A stretch of DNA of 64,000 nucleotides, from the NCBI GenBank assembly GCA_030180135.1, contig CM058232.1, positions 61,773,330-61,837,329 on the forward strand. The letters run 5' to 3'. The notes below the pieces were generated by a model, which made no database searches, was not told the origin of the DNA, and was given only the letters and a program-made list of their open reading frames with translations. The stretch's first letter is position 1, and every line of letters begins with the position of its first letter. This document shows, piece by piece, positions 32,561 through 43,858 of this stretch. Source of the DNA: Orychophragmus violaceus. Taxonomy: Eukaryota; Streptophyta; Magnoliopsida; Brassicales; Brassicaceae. Both the position numbers and the translations under genes were made by a program.

Positions 32561-34384
32561 ACCAACCACTCAATCACAATTCATGTAGCGGCTGTAATGT
32601 TAACAAGGTCTCCATAGTTCATATCGAGCAACCACTTCCTCGAACAAATGAGGGTAAATGTCTATAAACATTAATTGATCAAAGAGACGTTGTAATCGCT
32701 AAGCTTCTATTTATTAACATAATAAAACAAATAGAAGTGGCAGTGAAGAAAAACTTAAAGAGATCTACGCAGTTTCATGATTCTAGTTTTTATCAAGAGG
32801 TTATAATTTACAATGTTCTACCTATACTATTGTACTGAAAGTCATAATTTAAAATGTTCTAAAAGAACATTTAATTTTTATTTTTACAAAACTGATAAGA
32901 CAGAAATTACATTGTTCAAGTGAATAACATTGTTCGGAGAAGCAAATAAAAATGTAAATCTTGTGTCTAAGTAGTTTACATTAGGATTCTCTGCTTTGGT
33001 CTATTCAACACTTTGAAAAGATTCCCACTTTTGTCACTCTCTGACTTGTACCTAAGAACTCAGATTGTTACTGAAATTTTAAAAACAGGTTTTTGGGTTT
33101 CATATTAATGCTTTGACGAGGTACTTTGGTAAATGTTTTGATGCAAAAGCACTAATCAAAATTTCCATAACAAATTCTTCCAAAAGGCTCTTTCGTTTGC
33201 CATCAAAACTAGTTCATTCGATTTTTCTTGCGACATATGAGTCTTCAAATATTATATGAAAAACTATCAAATTGTATGAGGAAATTCGACATATCTCATA
33301 ACCCTATACTTTCAATTGGTAAAAACTTCTTTAGAAAGTTTAACTTAATATAGAGCACCTCCATCAATGTCTAATATAGCACTATTTTCAAACTATTTTA
33401 TATTAACTACAAAGATATTTTAAATTCAAATCATCACACATTTTCAGTTCACTAGAATCAAACAAAAACCATATACCTTTTCATACAAATGGTATTGTTC
33501 AAACTTCTTATCAACTGAACTAATAACATTATATATGATACAAGAAAATATTGAATTCTAATTTCTTATGGATAATATTGTTTCACTACTATTGAATTTT
33601 ATACATGTTTAATATCAGTTTCATTAGCAATTTCTTTAGCTTTTGCAATAGCATCAACAAATCAAGATCTATATTTTTTAAATAAGAAATTTCTCCACTT
33701 ACCTTTTATCGTTGCAATTTCGATTTTCATATCTTTTAACTTTGTAATTTTTTGTTAAGTATATTCACCACATGCAATATATCAAATTAAATAAAAGCAG
33801 ATAACAAAATTTAAAATTACTAAAATCATATTATGCTTAAAATTGAGCTTCACTTTGACTGATTGGATTATTTATTTATTTTTGATCAAATTTTGATTGG
33901 ATTATTATCTTCACTAGTTTGTGCATATTTGTATTTAGGTTAGTAATTTTTGGAAATGAAAGGCAAAAACACGTTAGCGGTAAAAGAAGCTACGATAGTT
34001 AGCATTTCACCAAAGTTGAGATTTTAGGTTAGTAGTCTTCTTTAACAAATAAAAAAAGATTGGAATCTTCAGAAATTTTAAAACTCGGCCATGGACCCAA
34101 TGAAAAAGCATTTCCATCACTTATAGGGAGTCGGGTGTAGTAGAAGTGTCAAATGGTTAGAGTGTCTATGGACATGACCAGTCCAATTTATTATTAATGG
34201 TCATGGTCACGTCCAAAATCAATATGATCTAAATAGTTTTTGAACTAATTTTATCTGTGGTCGAAATAGGCAAGACCAAATGAACATTAATCATGTCCAA
34301 ATTATTAAAAACTTACGGTTAAATAAATTTAAGTTTTTTTTTTTCATTTCATGTTTTTCACTTAGGTGATTTCAAAATAAAAAT
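32561..34384. other. AT-rich spacer
   Basis: No ORF, RNA gene or bounded repeat could be supported. Base composition is strongly AT-rich. Confidence 0.5.
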
Positions 34385-34970
34385 CAGATTTTTCGCCAAA
34401 AATGGAAAATCTTATTTTCTATAAAAACTGCGAAATTGAGTTTTCTACCAAAACAAATATTTTCCCCGTAAAAATGGCAAAACTAAGTTTTTTCATCAAA
34501 ATCTTATTTTCCGCCATAACTATATAATCTTGGTTTTTACGAAAGCCAGTAAAATCTCGCTTTTCCATCAAAACCACAAAATAGAGTTTTCACGTCAAAC
34601 CGTAAAATCGAGTTTTTCTGCCAAAACCGTAAAATTGATTTTTCTCGCCAAAAATAGTAAAATTGACATTTCCCGCAAAACCGCAAAACCGACTTTTTCG
34701 CCAAAATCGTAAAATCGAGTTTTACCGCCAAAACCATAAAATTAACTTTTCCCGCCAAAATCGTAAAATCAACATTTACCGCCAAAACCGCAAAACAAAT
34801 TTGCTCGCCAAAATTATAAAATCGAGTTTTACCGCCAAAACCGCAAAATCAAAATTTCCCGCAAAAATCGCAAAATTGACTTTTTCTGCCAAAACCGTAA
34901 AATTGTTTTTTCCCAGCGAAACCGCAAAATCATTTTTTACCATCAAAACTGCAAAATCGAATTTTAAATA
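34385..34970. repeat. 27 bp minisatellite
   Basis: About 21 diverged copies of a 27 bp unit of the form CCGCCAAAACCGTAAAATCG followed by AGTTTTA. Because 27 is a multiple of three, frames stay open across the array and read as 9-residue periodic peptides (for example FSRQNRKIN) on both strands. I regard those frames as by-products. The unit drifts toward both ends. Confidence 0.88.
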
Positions 34971-35287
34971 GTATTCACAACCAATTTTAGATTATAGGAA
35001 AATGGGCTGTCCATGGTCATGGTTATTGGATATGGTCTTTATTGGGCATGAACATTTTTTGGACCATTGTCCATTTAAGATAGACAAATTATGGCCCAAA
35101 ATGAAATGGTAATTCTGGACAAACCCAAATAGGAGTTGGAAGTTTTTTGTGCCATTTTTGCGATTTGCCCTATTTGAAAAAGACATAAAATAACACAAAA
35201 ATATATCTTATCATAAATATAGCACCAAAAAATAATTGACATTTTAAACATTATTTTGATTACAAAGACTTTTAAAACATTATATAA
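34971..35287. other. AT-rich spacer
   Basis: Contains GTGCCATTTTTGCGATTTGCCC (35151-35172), which recurs in direct orientation as GTGTCATTTTTGCGATTTGTCC near 35518-35539. The pair brackets the telomere-like tract. Otherwise nothing was seen. Confidence 0.5.
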
Positions 35288-35432
35288 ATTAGGGTTTAGA
35301 GTTTATTATTTAGAGTTTAGGGTTTATTATTTAGGATTAGGGTTTAGTATTTAGGGTTTATAATTTATTATTTAGGGTTTAGGGTGTAGTATTTAGGATT
35401 TAGGGTTTAGTATTTAAGGGTTTAGGGTTAGT
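35288..35432. repeat. Degenerate telomere-like repeat (TTTAGGG)
   Basis: TTAGGGTTTA, TTTAGAGTTTA and TTTAGGATTTA variants of the plant telomere unit TTTAGGG are interleaved with TATTATTTA. Such tracts are common interstitially in Brassicaceae chromosomes. Confidence 0.8.
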
Positions 35433-35947
35433 GTTAATTTTGTCTTATCCCTTTAATAAATGCTATTTTGTGATTTTTCTTCCTACTTGCTATATTTGTA
35501 ACAATGCATGTTTTTTGTGTCATTTTTGCGATTTGTCCTTTATTTTTTTATCAATGAAGATTTTGCAAAAAAAAATTGTATATGGGAGATTAGAAAATGA
35601 AAGTTCATGATTAGAAATTTGAAAGAAAAAAAGAGCAAATAAAATGCAGCAAATTTTAAAATACCGTATGAAATATACTTCGAATCATTTTAACTACTTT
35701 TTCATAGCTAATGTATTGATTGTTATTAATATTTGCTTGTTACCATCAACTTAGTTCTTTTTTGGGAGCAAAACTTAGTTTTTTGGTAAATAAAAGTATG
35801 TGAATAAAACCCTCACATATTGATCTAGTTTTACTAAAGAGTCTAGAAAGAACTTCAATTTTTTTTGATGATAATTAATTATTAAAAATATTCAAAATAT
35901 ACCAAATGTTTATTTTTCTTTTCAGAATCCTCTGGAATTATCTGGAA
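35433..35947. other. AT-rich spacer
   Basis: No gene seen. It ends with TATCT (35948-35952), the left target duplication of the next element. Confidence 0.5.
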
Positions 35948-35952
35948 TATCT

Positions 35953-37686
35953 TGTAATACCCGTCTCCCGGCGAATTGGAGACGCGGCATTAGGACGCCC
36001 GTTGAACCGGACTTGGTCCAACCAGGACGCCAACTCAACTTGTCCCAGGTCCCAGGCGCCTCCTTCGTATTCAAAATCACCAATGACGTCACTCGACTGT
36101 ATCGATTCCGCATCCGGACCTGCAAGAAAACGGGGACATGAAAGGAAAGAGGCCTGAGTAATTGTTTCAAACACAATTACCCAGTGAGGTCGGGCTTAAG
36201 GAGCCCGCGATCCCGCTTACACTACACAACTACGATTCACAAGTCCTAAGCTAATAACACCTTGCAAACAGGCCCGAAGGCTTCATCACACAATCTACAT
36301 CCACGCGTGCTTTCACACCCGTGGACCCCTCCCTTCGACCTGTAGGCCCAAACAATCCTTCTTTTCCTTATGGGGGTTCGTCAGACCCCCGACGCCTTCT
36401 CAAGGGACACGCACCCCGTACGCATCCCGCCACACAACACCATTTTGGGGGCCCTACCACAACTATCAATCATATCCATCACACACAAACAACATTTTCG
36501 GGCTCAGCGATAACCTAGCAGTTCTATGTTCCACAATCAATCACATCAGACGTCTTACTATCCCTACGCTACCTAGGAAAGACACTATTAGCAGAGGACT
36601 ATCGTCCAGAATTGAAATAGAGTAAGGGAGATAAACGACAGTTTTCCTCACCTTAGCCAAAGAAGAGGGCAAAACGGTAATTTAGGGGCCCCATTAGCCC
36701 GAACGGACATCGGTTCTGAAAAGAGGACGAAAATTCAAGTGAGATAGGCTTTCGTTTCGCTCGAATCGGGTTTAGGACGGTCAAGTTATGGATTACTGAA
36801 GTTTGGTTGACTGAAAGTCAACGGTCTGGTCAAAGTCAACCGGTTGACCCGGTCAACCCAGACCCAAACCCAGACTGAACCAGGCCCATATCCATAACTG
36901 GCCCAAATCCTAAACCAGACCTAAACAAACTAAACCAGGGAAATTGAATTGAAATTAGAATTGAACCAGAACCTAATTGGACCAACTAAACCGGAAGTAA
37001 GAAATTGAAATTTGAAGGGTAAACCGGATCGAATTGAACCGGACCAAACCGGCTAACCGGACCGGCGGTCAACGGTCAACTACGGCGGTGGTCAACAGCG
37101 GCGACGGAGGCGGTCAACGGCAGCTCTGGCAGCGGCGCTCAGGCGAATCTCCAGCGACGGACGGCGGCTCCGGTCGGCGGCGACGGCGGCTCCGGCGGTC
37201 GGCGCTTGAGCTCCGACGCGTGGCTCTTCCGGCGCGCATTGATCTCACGCGCCCGTGACTCCCAGGCGAGTGGCGGCGCGTGCGGGCGCGTGCGGCGGCG
37301 CGTCGTGGTCGGCTCGGCGGCTCCGGCTTTGTCTCGTCGCGACGGTCACGGTGGCGGACTCGGTTTCTCATGATTTTGGTTATTTAGAAAGTTGCAAAAG
37401 TTTTAAAACGTTTTCTGGGTTGAAATCTCAGATATGGTTCCCGGATCTTACCTGATGAGATTGGAGGAGAGAGAAACGTGAATAGGGCTTCCTGCTGCTT
37501 CGAACGCCTCCAGATCTCGACAGAGCTTCGCCGAAAAGGAGAAGAAAGGGTTTTCTGGTGAAAAGGAGGCATATTTATAGGGAAGGCTCTGGGAAAGCCT
37601 AGGGTTTTGGGGAAAAGGGTTATTGGGCTTGGGCTTTTCTTCTCTTTTAAACAAAATTTTTGGGCCGGTGGTATGGGTATGTTACA
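35953..37686 (-). repeat. 3' LTR of gag-only element
   Basis: 1734 bp, starting TGTAATACCC and ending GGGTATGTTACA. It includes a strikingly GC-rich block at about 37060-37370 (GGCGG/GGTCAACGG repeats) that gives open frames rich in Arg, Pro and Gly without coding value. Confidence 0.92.
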
Positions 37687-37712
37687 ATTCTCCCCACCCC
37701 TTGAAAATAATT
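37687..37712 (-). other. Polypurine tract of gag-only element
   Basis: On the - strand AAGGGGTGGGGAGAAT directly precedes the 3' LTR. Confidence 0.75.
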
Positions 37713-37994
37713 CGTCCCGAATTCGAAGATGTGCGGTTTCCCGATCTCTTCTGAACTCAAGGCACTGCTCTATTCTGGGCGTCGAACTAACACACTAGGA
37801 AATCCGTTCGGAAGGCACGATGCGAAAAAGAATCAATAGAATAAAGGAATAGGGCTACACGAAGTTTGAATCGATAGGAAAGAAAACCAACTACGCGAGA
37901 ATCGCGGAAAAGAAAACTCAAACGAAAATAAAAACCACAACACCTAAAAGAATACTATGCCCTACTCCTAGCAACTCCCCAAAGCCCCCCGATT

Positions 37995-39242
37995 CTAGCG
38001 ACTCGATGATCCCAGGTCCCAGTACTCCAAGTCTCGGTCGCCATGGTACAACTGGCCTGCCTCGCTTCCATCCTCTGACGGGTCTGAATATGAATCTGAG
38101 ATGATGATCACGGTTGGCACTGCTACCTGCTCCTGAATTGGTGTAGCCTGCTGCTGATTAAATCCCTCCGGTCCTTCCTCAGGGATGTTCAACTGCTCAT
38201 CCAACCATGCATACTCTCGGCCATCCTGCATCTGTCGTATCCTCTGCTCTCGCTCTCGCTCCCAATCAGCCTGCTGCTGGGCCCACTCTGCCTGCTGCTG
38301 CTCAAACCTCTCTCGGATCCGCTCTATGGTGGTCCTCTGCTCCCTCAGCCATTCATGGCCTGCAATCTTCTGCTCTCGCCTCTGTCGCAACTCCTTATCC
38401 CAGATGGCTTGTTGTTCGACCATCACCTGACGTCGTACGTCCACGTCCCTCCGACGCCTCTCTCTCACCTCCTGTCGATATGTGGGATCCCTCTGGTTCC
38501 TTTCCACAGCTTCGGCATATCTGGCCGCCATCGTAACCAGACCGTACTCTCCGTACTCACTCCCATCGGTCATCCCCTCTCGGATTTCCGGTGACAGCCC
38601 ACCCATAAACATAGTCATCATATGAACCGGGGATCTCGGGTAGGTGTAGCCAGCTCTGAAGATGAATGCCTCTAGGTAATCATGCACGCTCATGCCTGCC
38701 ATCTGAAATGGTCGGGGAACGTCCCGGAAGATCTCCTGCGCCTGGGGTCCCGAGGTGGACGTCCCTGGCGCGTCATCCGTCTGCGGTATCGCCTCGGGTC
38801 CGAAATCCGGATAGGTGGGGTCATGCTGAACTGACGGTCTCACTGTCATAAAGCACACACGGGCTGGCGGGTCGGGACGACTCTCCTCCACTACATGCTC
38901 CTTCCCTACCCTCCTAGCTCGGGGCGCATCCGCAGTCGCCGGTGGGGCCACTACGGGCGTCTTTCGGGGTCGGCCTCTACCCCTCGCTGGTCTCACAACT
39001 GTCTCAACAGGAACTGATGCAGACACAGATCTATCAACTGGGTGCCAGGTGGGTGACTGGGTGGCGCCGGGAATCTCAACTGATGCTCCAATCGTAAGAC
39101 GTCTCCTCTGTCGCCTTGAAACATTCCTGCGGGGCGTGACACGTGTGCGTAGAACACTGGTAGGGCTAGGAGTCCATTCGGACCCGGAATCAGAGTGTGA
39201 ATTGGTGGACATCCTGCATAAAAAGAAACTATGAGAGGTCAC
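37995..39242 (-). CDS. Gag-like protein of gag-only element
   Basis: A 415-residue open frame with no stop or frameshift. Residues 1-~130 are basic and low-complexity (RGRGRPRKTP). The centre keeps the signature of the C-terminal half of retrotransposon gag: MSVHDYLEAF, then MMTMFMGGLSPEIREGM and a following alpha-helical AARYAEAVERN. From there on the protein is a long charged, Gln/Arg/Glu-rich helix, probably coiled coil (RIRERFEQQQAEWAQQQADW), ending acidic. No zinc knuckle is visible. A second in-frame Met at 39212 (MSTNSHSD) is as plausible a start as 39242. Presumably it forms or joins virus-like particles with a partner element's gag; this is inferred from family. Confidence 0.8.
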   Translation of the reverse strand: MTSHSFFLCRMSTNSHSDSGSEWTPSPTSVLRTRVTPRRNVSRRQRRRLTIGASVEIPGATQSPTWHPVDRSVSASVPVETVVRPARGRGRPRKTPVVAPPATADAPRARRVGKEHVVEESRPDPPARVCFMTVRPSVQHDPTYPDFGPEAIPQTDDAPGTSTSGPQAQEIFRDVPRPFQMAGMSVHDYLEAFIFRAGYTYPRSPVHMMTMFMGGLSPEIREGMTDGSEYGEYGLVTMAARYAEAVERNQRDPTYRQEVRERRRRDVDVRRQVMVEQQAIWDKELRQRREQKIAGHEWLREQRTTIERIRERFEQQQAEWAQQQADWEREREQRIRQMQDGREYAWLDEQLNIPEEGPEGFNQQQATPIQEQVAVPTVIIISDSYSDPSEDGSEAGQLYHGDRDLEYWDLGSSSR

Positions 39243-39346
39243 AATAGGAGATAATCAGTGATATGTTGGTGTTTGAAAGATTTCGCAAAGTATCTGTTTT
39301 ATAAAATTTTCGCAAACGGTTTTGAAAAAGATTGAAAACAGGTTTT

Positions 39347-39358
39347 GGGGGGGGGGGG
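39347..39358. repeat. G12 homopolymer
   Basis: A run of twelve G between gag and the primer site of the gag-only element. Length may be affected by sequencing error. Confidence 0.8.
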
Positions 39359-39401
39359 TAAACAACGAAAGCTGATCTCCCAGGATAGGACTGGGAGACC
39401 T

Positions 39402-39421
39402 TAACCTAGGCCTTGATACCA
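39402..39421 (-). other. Primer binding site of gag-only element
   Basis: On the - strand, three bases inside the 5' LTR, the sequence reads TGGTATCAAGGCCTAGGTTA. It resembles the initiator-Met primer site TGGTATCAGAGCCAGGTT with small changes. Confidence 0.65.
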
Positions 39422-39424
39422 AAT

Positions 39425-41139
39425 TGTAACACCCATCTCCCGGCGAACCGGAGACGCGGCATTAGGACGCCCGTTGAACCGGACTCGGTCCAACCGGGAC
39501 GCCAACTCAACTTGTCCCAGGTCCCAGGTGCCTCCTTCGTATTCAAAATCACCAATGACGTCACTCGACTGTATCGATCCCGCATCCGGACTTCAAGAAA
39601 ATGGGGACATGAAAGGAAAGAGGCCTGAGTAATTGTTTCAAACACAATTACCCAGTGAGGTCGGATTTAAGGAGCCCGCGATCCCGCTTACACTACACAA
39701 CTACGATTCACAAGTCCTAAGCTAATAACACCTTGCAAACAGGCCCGAAGGCTTCATCACACAATCTACATCCACGCGTGCTTTCACACCCATGGACCCC
39801 TCCCTTCGACCCGTAGGCCCAAACAATCCTTCTTTTCCTTCTGGGGGTTCGTCAGACCCCCGACTCCTTCTCAAGGGACATGCACCCCGTACGCATCCCG
39901 CCACTCAACACCCTTTCTGGGGCCCTACCACAACTATCAATCATATCCATCACACACAAACAACATTTTCGGGCTCAGCGATAACCTAGCAGTTCTATGT
40001 TCCACAATCAATCACATCAGACGTCTTACTATCCCTACGCTACCTAGGAAAGACACTATTAGCAGAGGACTATCGTCCGGAATTGAAATAGAGTAAGGGA
40101 GATAAACGACAGTTTTCCTCACCTTAGCCAAAGAAGAGGGCAAAACGGTAATTTAGGAGCCCCATTAGCCCGAGCGGACATCGGTTCTGAAAAGAGGACG
40201 AAAATTCAAGTGAGATAGGCTTTCGTTTCGCTCGAATCGGGTTTAGGACGGTCAAGTTATGGCCTACCGAAGTTTGGTTGACTGAAAGTCAACGGTCTGG
40301 TCAAAGTCAACCGGTTGACCCGGTCAACCCAGACCCAGACCCAAACCCAGACTGAACCAGGCCCATATCCATAACTGGCCCAAATCCTAAACCAGACCTA
40401 ACCAACTAAATCAGGGAAATTGAATTGAACTAGAACCTAATTGGACCAACTAAACCGGAAGTAAGAAATTGAAATTGGAAGGGTAAACCGGATCAAATTG
40501 AACCGGACCAAACCGGCTAACCGGACCGGCGGTCAACGGTCAACTACGGCGGCGGTCAACGGCGGCGGTCAACGGCGGCGGCGGCGGCGCTCCGGCGAAT
40601 CTCTGGCGACGGACGGCGGCACCGGTCGGCGGCGGCGGAGGCGCGTGACGGCGGCGGCGGCTCCGGCGGTCGGCGCGTGAGCTCCGGCGCGTGGCTCCTC
40701 CGGCGCGCGTGGATCTCACGCGCCCGTGACTCCCCGGAGAGTGGCGGCACGTGCGGCGGTGCGTCGTGGTCGGCTCCGGCTTCGTCTCGTCGCGATGGTC
40801 ACGGTGGCGGACTCGGTTTCTCGGGATTTTGGGTATTTAGAAAGTTGCGAAAGTTTTAAAACGTTTTCTAGGTTGAAATCTCAGATCTGGTTCCCGGATC
40901 TTACCTGATGAGATTGGAGGAGAGAGAAACGTGAATAGGGTTTCCTGCTGCTTCGAACGCCTCCAGATCTTGACAGAGCTTCGCCGAAAAGAAGAAGAAT
41001 GAGTTTTCTTGTGAAAAAGAGGCATATTTATAGGGAAGGCTCTGGGAAACTCTAGAGTTTTGGGGAAAAGGATTATTGGGCTTGGGCTTTTCTTCTCTTT
41101 TAAACAAAATTTTTGGACCGATGGTATGGGTATGTTACA
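39425..41139 (-). repeat. 5' LTR of gag-only element
   Basis: 1715 bp, starting TGTAACACCC and ending GGGTATGTTACA, followed by TATCT. It includes the counterpart GC-rich block at about 40520-40760. Confidence 0.92.
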
Positions 41140-41144
41140 TATCT

Positions 41145-41502
41145 AATCTTAATTTAACTTTTACCTAATTAGTGGAGTTTGCATAATAATGCATAATAAC
41201 TTTAAGTATTCGTACTTCTAGACAAATTTTATCATCTCATATTTCTCTTTTCGTATTTTATCAAATATTTTTCAGAAATTATTCTAAAATAATATTTTTA
41301 AATAAATCCTTAATTTTATTTAATTTCTACCAATCAAAACACCAACATTATGTGCCTGCTTTACTAAAACTAGAAATCACTGAAAATGATATTAGACATG
41401 CCAAATCTGAGTTTGAAGATTTAAAGGTTGTGAAAGAATTGAAAGAAAAAGTGATGTGGAGAAAAATGGAAATCCAAAATTGGAAAGTGATAAAAAATTT
41501 GT
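41145..41502. other. AT-rich spacer
   Basis: Between the gag-only element and the poly-T that marks the LINE 3' end. No gene recognised. Confidence 0.5.
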
Positions 41503-43858
41503 TCTTTTTTTTTTTGGACTGCAAAGATAATTTATTTCTTATATCAGGCTAACACCGTTAGTTTCAAGGGTTAACCACGCCTCTGTTTCTGTTGTTACAA
41601 AGGAGAACAATTGATCTGGTGCTCGTGCACATTTCGTCAAACCATCTGCTTGAGAATTATCAGACCGAGAAATGTAAGATAAGCTAAAGAATGAGAATCT
41701 TCCACGAAGAAATTTGAAATTGTCGAACTTTGCTTCGAGTGATGGCCAGATGATATCATCCTAAATTAGTCGTACTAGCTATTTACAGTCGGACTAGAAA
41801 TGGACCTCAGTAATCTGACGACCGATCAAGACCTCCATCGCCCATCGCAGACTTGTGAACTCTGCGTGTATCGGAGATAGGAGACTGGGGTTCCCCTTCA
41901 TCCCCTGCAAATTGAAAAGTCTCTCGTCCATGAGGTAAAAGCCCAATCCTGCAGTCGAGTCACTCCCCAACCACGATGCGTCAACTTGGCATTGCCATTT
42001 TATATCCAGCACACCTAGCTCCGGTTCTTCGTGGCGCTCAGTTGTTTTCGATGGGATCGGCAACTCTTCTAACGCCTCCTTGATAACCTGTGCAGCCTTC
42101 CACGATGATGCCTACGCAAAAGCTAGGTTCACTGTGTCTTGTGGTGAGGTATCTTTTCCTTCGAATTCTTGGTGTTACGAGCTTTCCAAATGTACCGAAT
42201 CAGCCATGGGAAACTCTCCAAAGCTTGGGTCGGTGCTCCTTGTTCCTTCGCTTTCAAAATCAGACAATCAAAGTTATAAAACAGAGAATTACCCGGGAAT
42301 GTCCCTGGATTTGATTGAATAAACGATAAGGCCCAGCATTGGGTGGATGGAGGGCATGCAAACAAGATGTGGTTGATGGTCTCTTCTGCTCCTCCACATC
42401 TTTGACACGACCTATCTATCCTACAATGTCGATTGGCTAGTCGACTCGCCGCAGTGACAAAGCCTAATAGAGCTTGCCAGAGAAAGTGTTTCACCTTCCT
42501 TGGTGCTTTTAATTTCCAAACTTGTTTCTTCAGAGCAGTAGTACTCGGCTCCAAACACATCTCAGACGCTTCCCCCACTCTCAGTTCATTCGTGACCTGG
42601 TAGCCTTCACGAACAGTGTAGTGGCCTGATCGAGATCGGTCCCAACTATATCCATCTCTCCGGTTCGTCTTGCTTGGTTTGATCGTCTGGATAAGTATAC
42701 CATCTTCTTGTGTCATCACTTCGCGGATGAGATCTACTTTCCAGTCTTTTGTTTCAAAGTCTATCAAATGGTGAACCCTAAAATCCGGGTCACAGATAGC
42801 TCCTATAGCCTGAGCCGGTCGGGCGTGTAAAGAAGGGATCCATCAATCCTCCCACACCTTCGTATCTGCTCCATTTCCGATGGTTCTTCAGAGACCGCTT
42901 TCAATGATCGGTTATGAAGCTATTATACTTCTCCAGCCAAAAGATGGATTATTTGCTTTCTTGGCAGTCATCGGATTTGAATGTCGATAGTATCTTCCTT
43001 TTAACACTCGTGCAAGCAAGGAGTCTGGATAGATAAGGAGGCGCCACAAATGTTTTGCCAACAAGGCCAAATTGAAATCTCTGAAGTCTCGAAATCCTAG
43101 ACCACCTTTATCCAGTGGAACACATATCTTATCCCAACCTACCCAATAGAGGCCTTTGTTGTTTTCTTTTGAGCTCCACCAGAATCTAGCAACCGCACTG
43201 GACAGTTTTGGGATACCTGTTTCGGTAGGAGGAAGCAGGACATGACATAGGAGGGAACCGCTTGCCCTACTGCTTTTATCTGCACTTCCTTGCCCCCCTT
43301 AGAGAGGAGTTTCCCGGACCAGGAGTTGATTTTGCCGTTGAGTCTCTTTTGGACAAAGGAGAAAACTTGTTTTTTGGATCCGCATATCTTCTCGAGCATC
43401 CCAAGGTACATACCCATTCCACCTTCTTTTTGAATCTCAAGCGATCTTTTCAGATCATTTTTAAGGACGTCACGACCTTGGAACCGAACAGAACTGAAGA
43501 TTTTGCTTTATTCAGTTGTTGTCCCGATGCATAACCGTAAACGTCGATGATTCGCATTAGTTCTTCACATTGACTTTGATCCGCTTTACAAAAGAAGAGG
43601 CTATCATCTGCGAAGAGAAGGTGGGACACTGGGGGCAGGCTCTCGCAATTTGCATGCCAGATAACTTCTGTGAACGTTCAGCTTCTTTGATATGCGAGAT
43701 CAGCACCTCGGTGTAGAGGATGAACAGGAATGGCGAGAGGGGATCGCCATGTCGTAGGCCGTGAGATGGCTTGATATGCCCCTTTGCTTCCCCATTTATA
43801 TGAACGTGGTAGGAGACTGACGAAACACATCTGATGATCCAAGAGATCCATCGTTCGT
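41503..43858 (-). pseudogene. LINE ORF2, 3' portion
   Basis: Left-hand, C-terminal part of a plant L1-type non-LTR retrotransposon on the - strand. A poly-T run at 41503-41514 is its poly(A) tail. Going upstream one reads: RNase H (VDASWLGSDSTAGLGFYLMD, 41794-42063); the zinc-binding region (KVKHFLWQALLG, CQRCGGAEETINHILFACP, 42129-42767); RT C-terminal segments (KINSWSGKLLSKGGKEVQIK, 43139-43417); the active site FADD (43603-43614); and HGLRHGDPLSPFLF (about 43730). Frameshifts separate these pieces, one just before FADD. The right edge is the insertion point of the Athila element, and the frame continues at 57390. Confidence 0.9.

Larger units (their letters stand above)
35953..41139 (-). 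mobile_element. Gag-only LTR retrotransposon (TR-GAG-like)
   Basis: A 5187 bp element with identical flanking duplications TATCT (35948-35952 and 41140-41144). Long LTRs (35953-37686 and 39425-41139) surround only 1.74 kb of internal DNA, which holds a primer site, one gag-like ORF and a polypurine tract but no protease, RT or integrase. This matches the structure described for terminal-repeat retrotransposons with a GAG domain (TR-GAG). It must use pol proteins in trans. The LTRs differ by substitutions and small indels, so it is not very recent. Confidence 0.92.

Noticed and set aside
34530..34971. Open frames encoding a 9-residue repeat protein
   Set aside because: They follow from the 27 bp period of a minisatellite; both strands and several frames are open, there is no promoter or conserved domain, and units are too diverged in a non-codon-like way.
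34140..35110. hAT element around the 27 bp minisatellite
   Set aside because: Flanks share GGTCATGG-type motifs, but no convincing inverted ends or 8 bp duplication could be found.
37034..37455. Arg/Pro/Gly-rich frames in the gag-only element LTRs
   Set aside because: GC-rich composition keeps all frames open, and the same block in the other LTR (40498-40908) has indels that shift frames.
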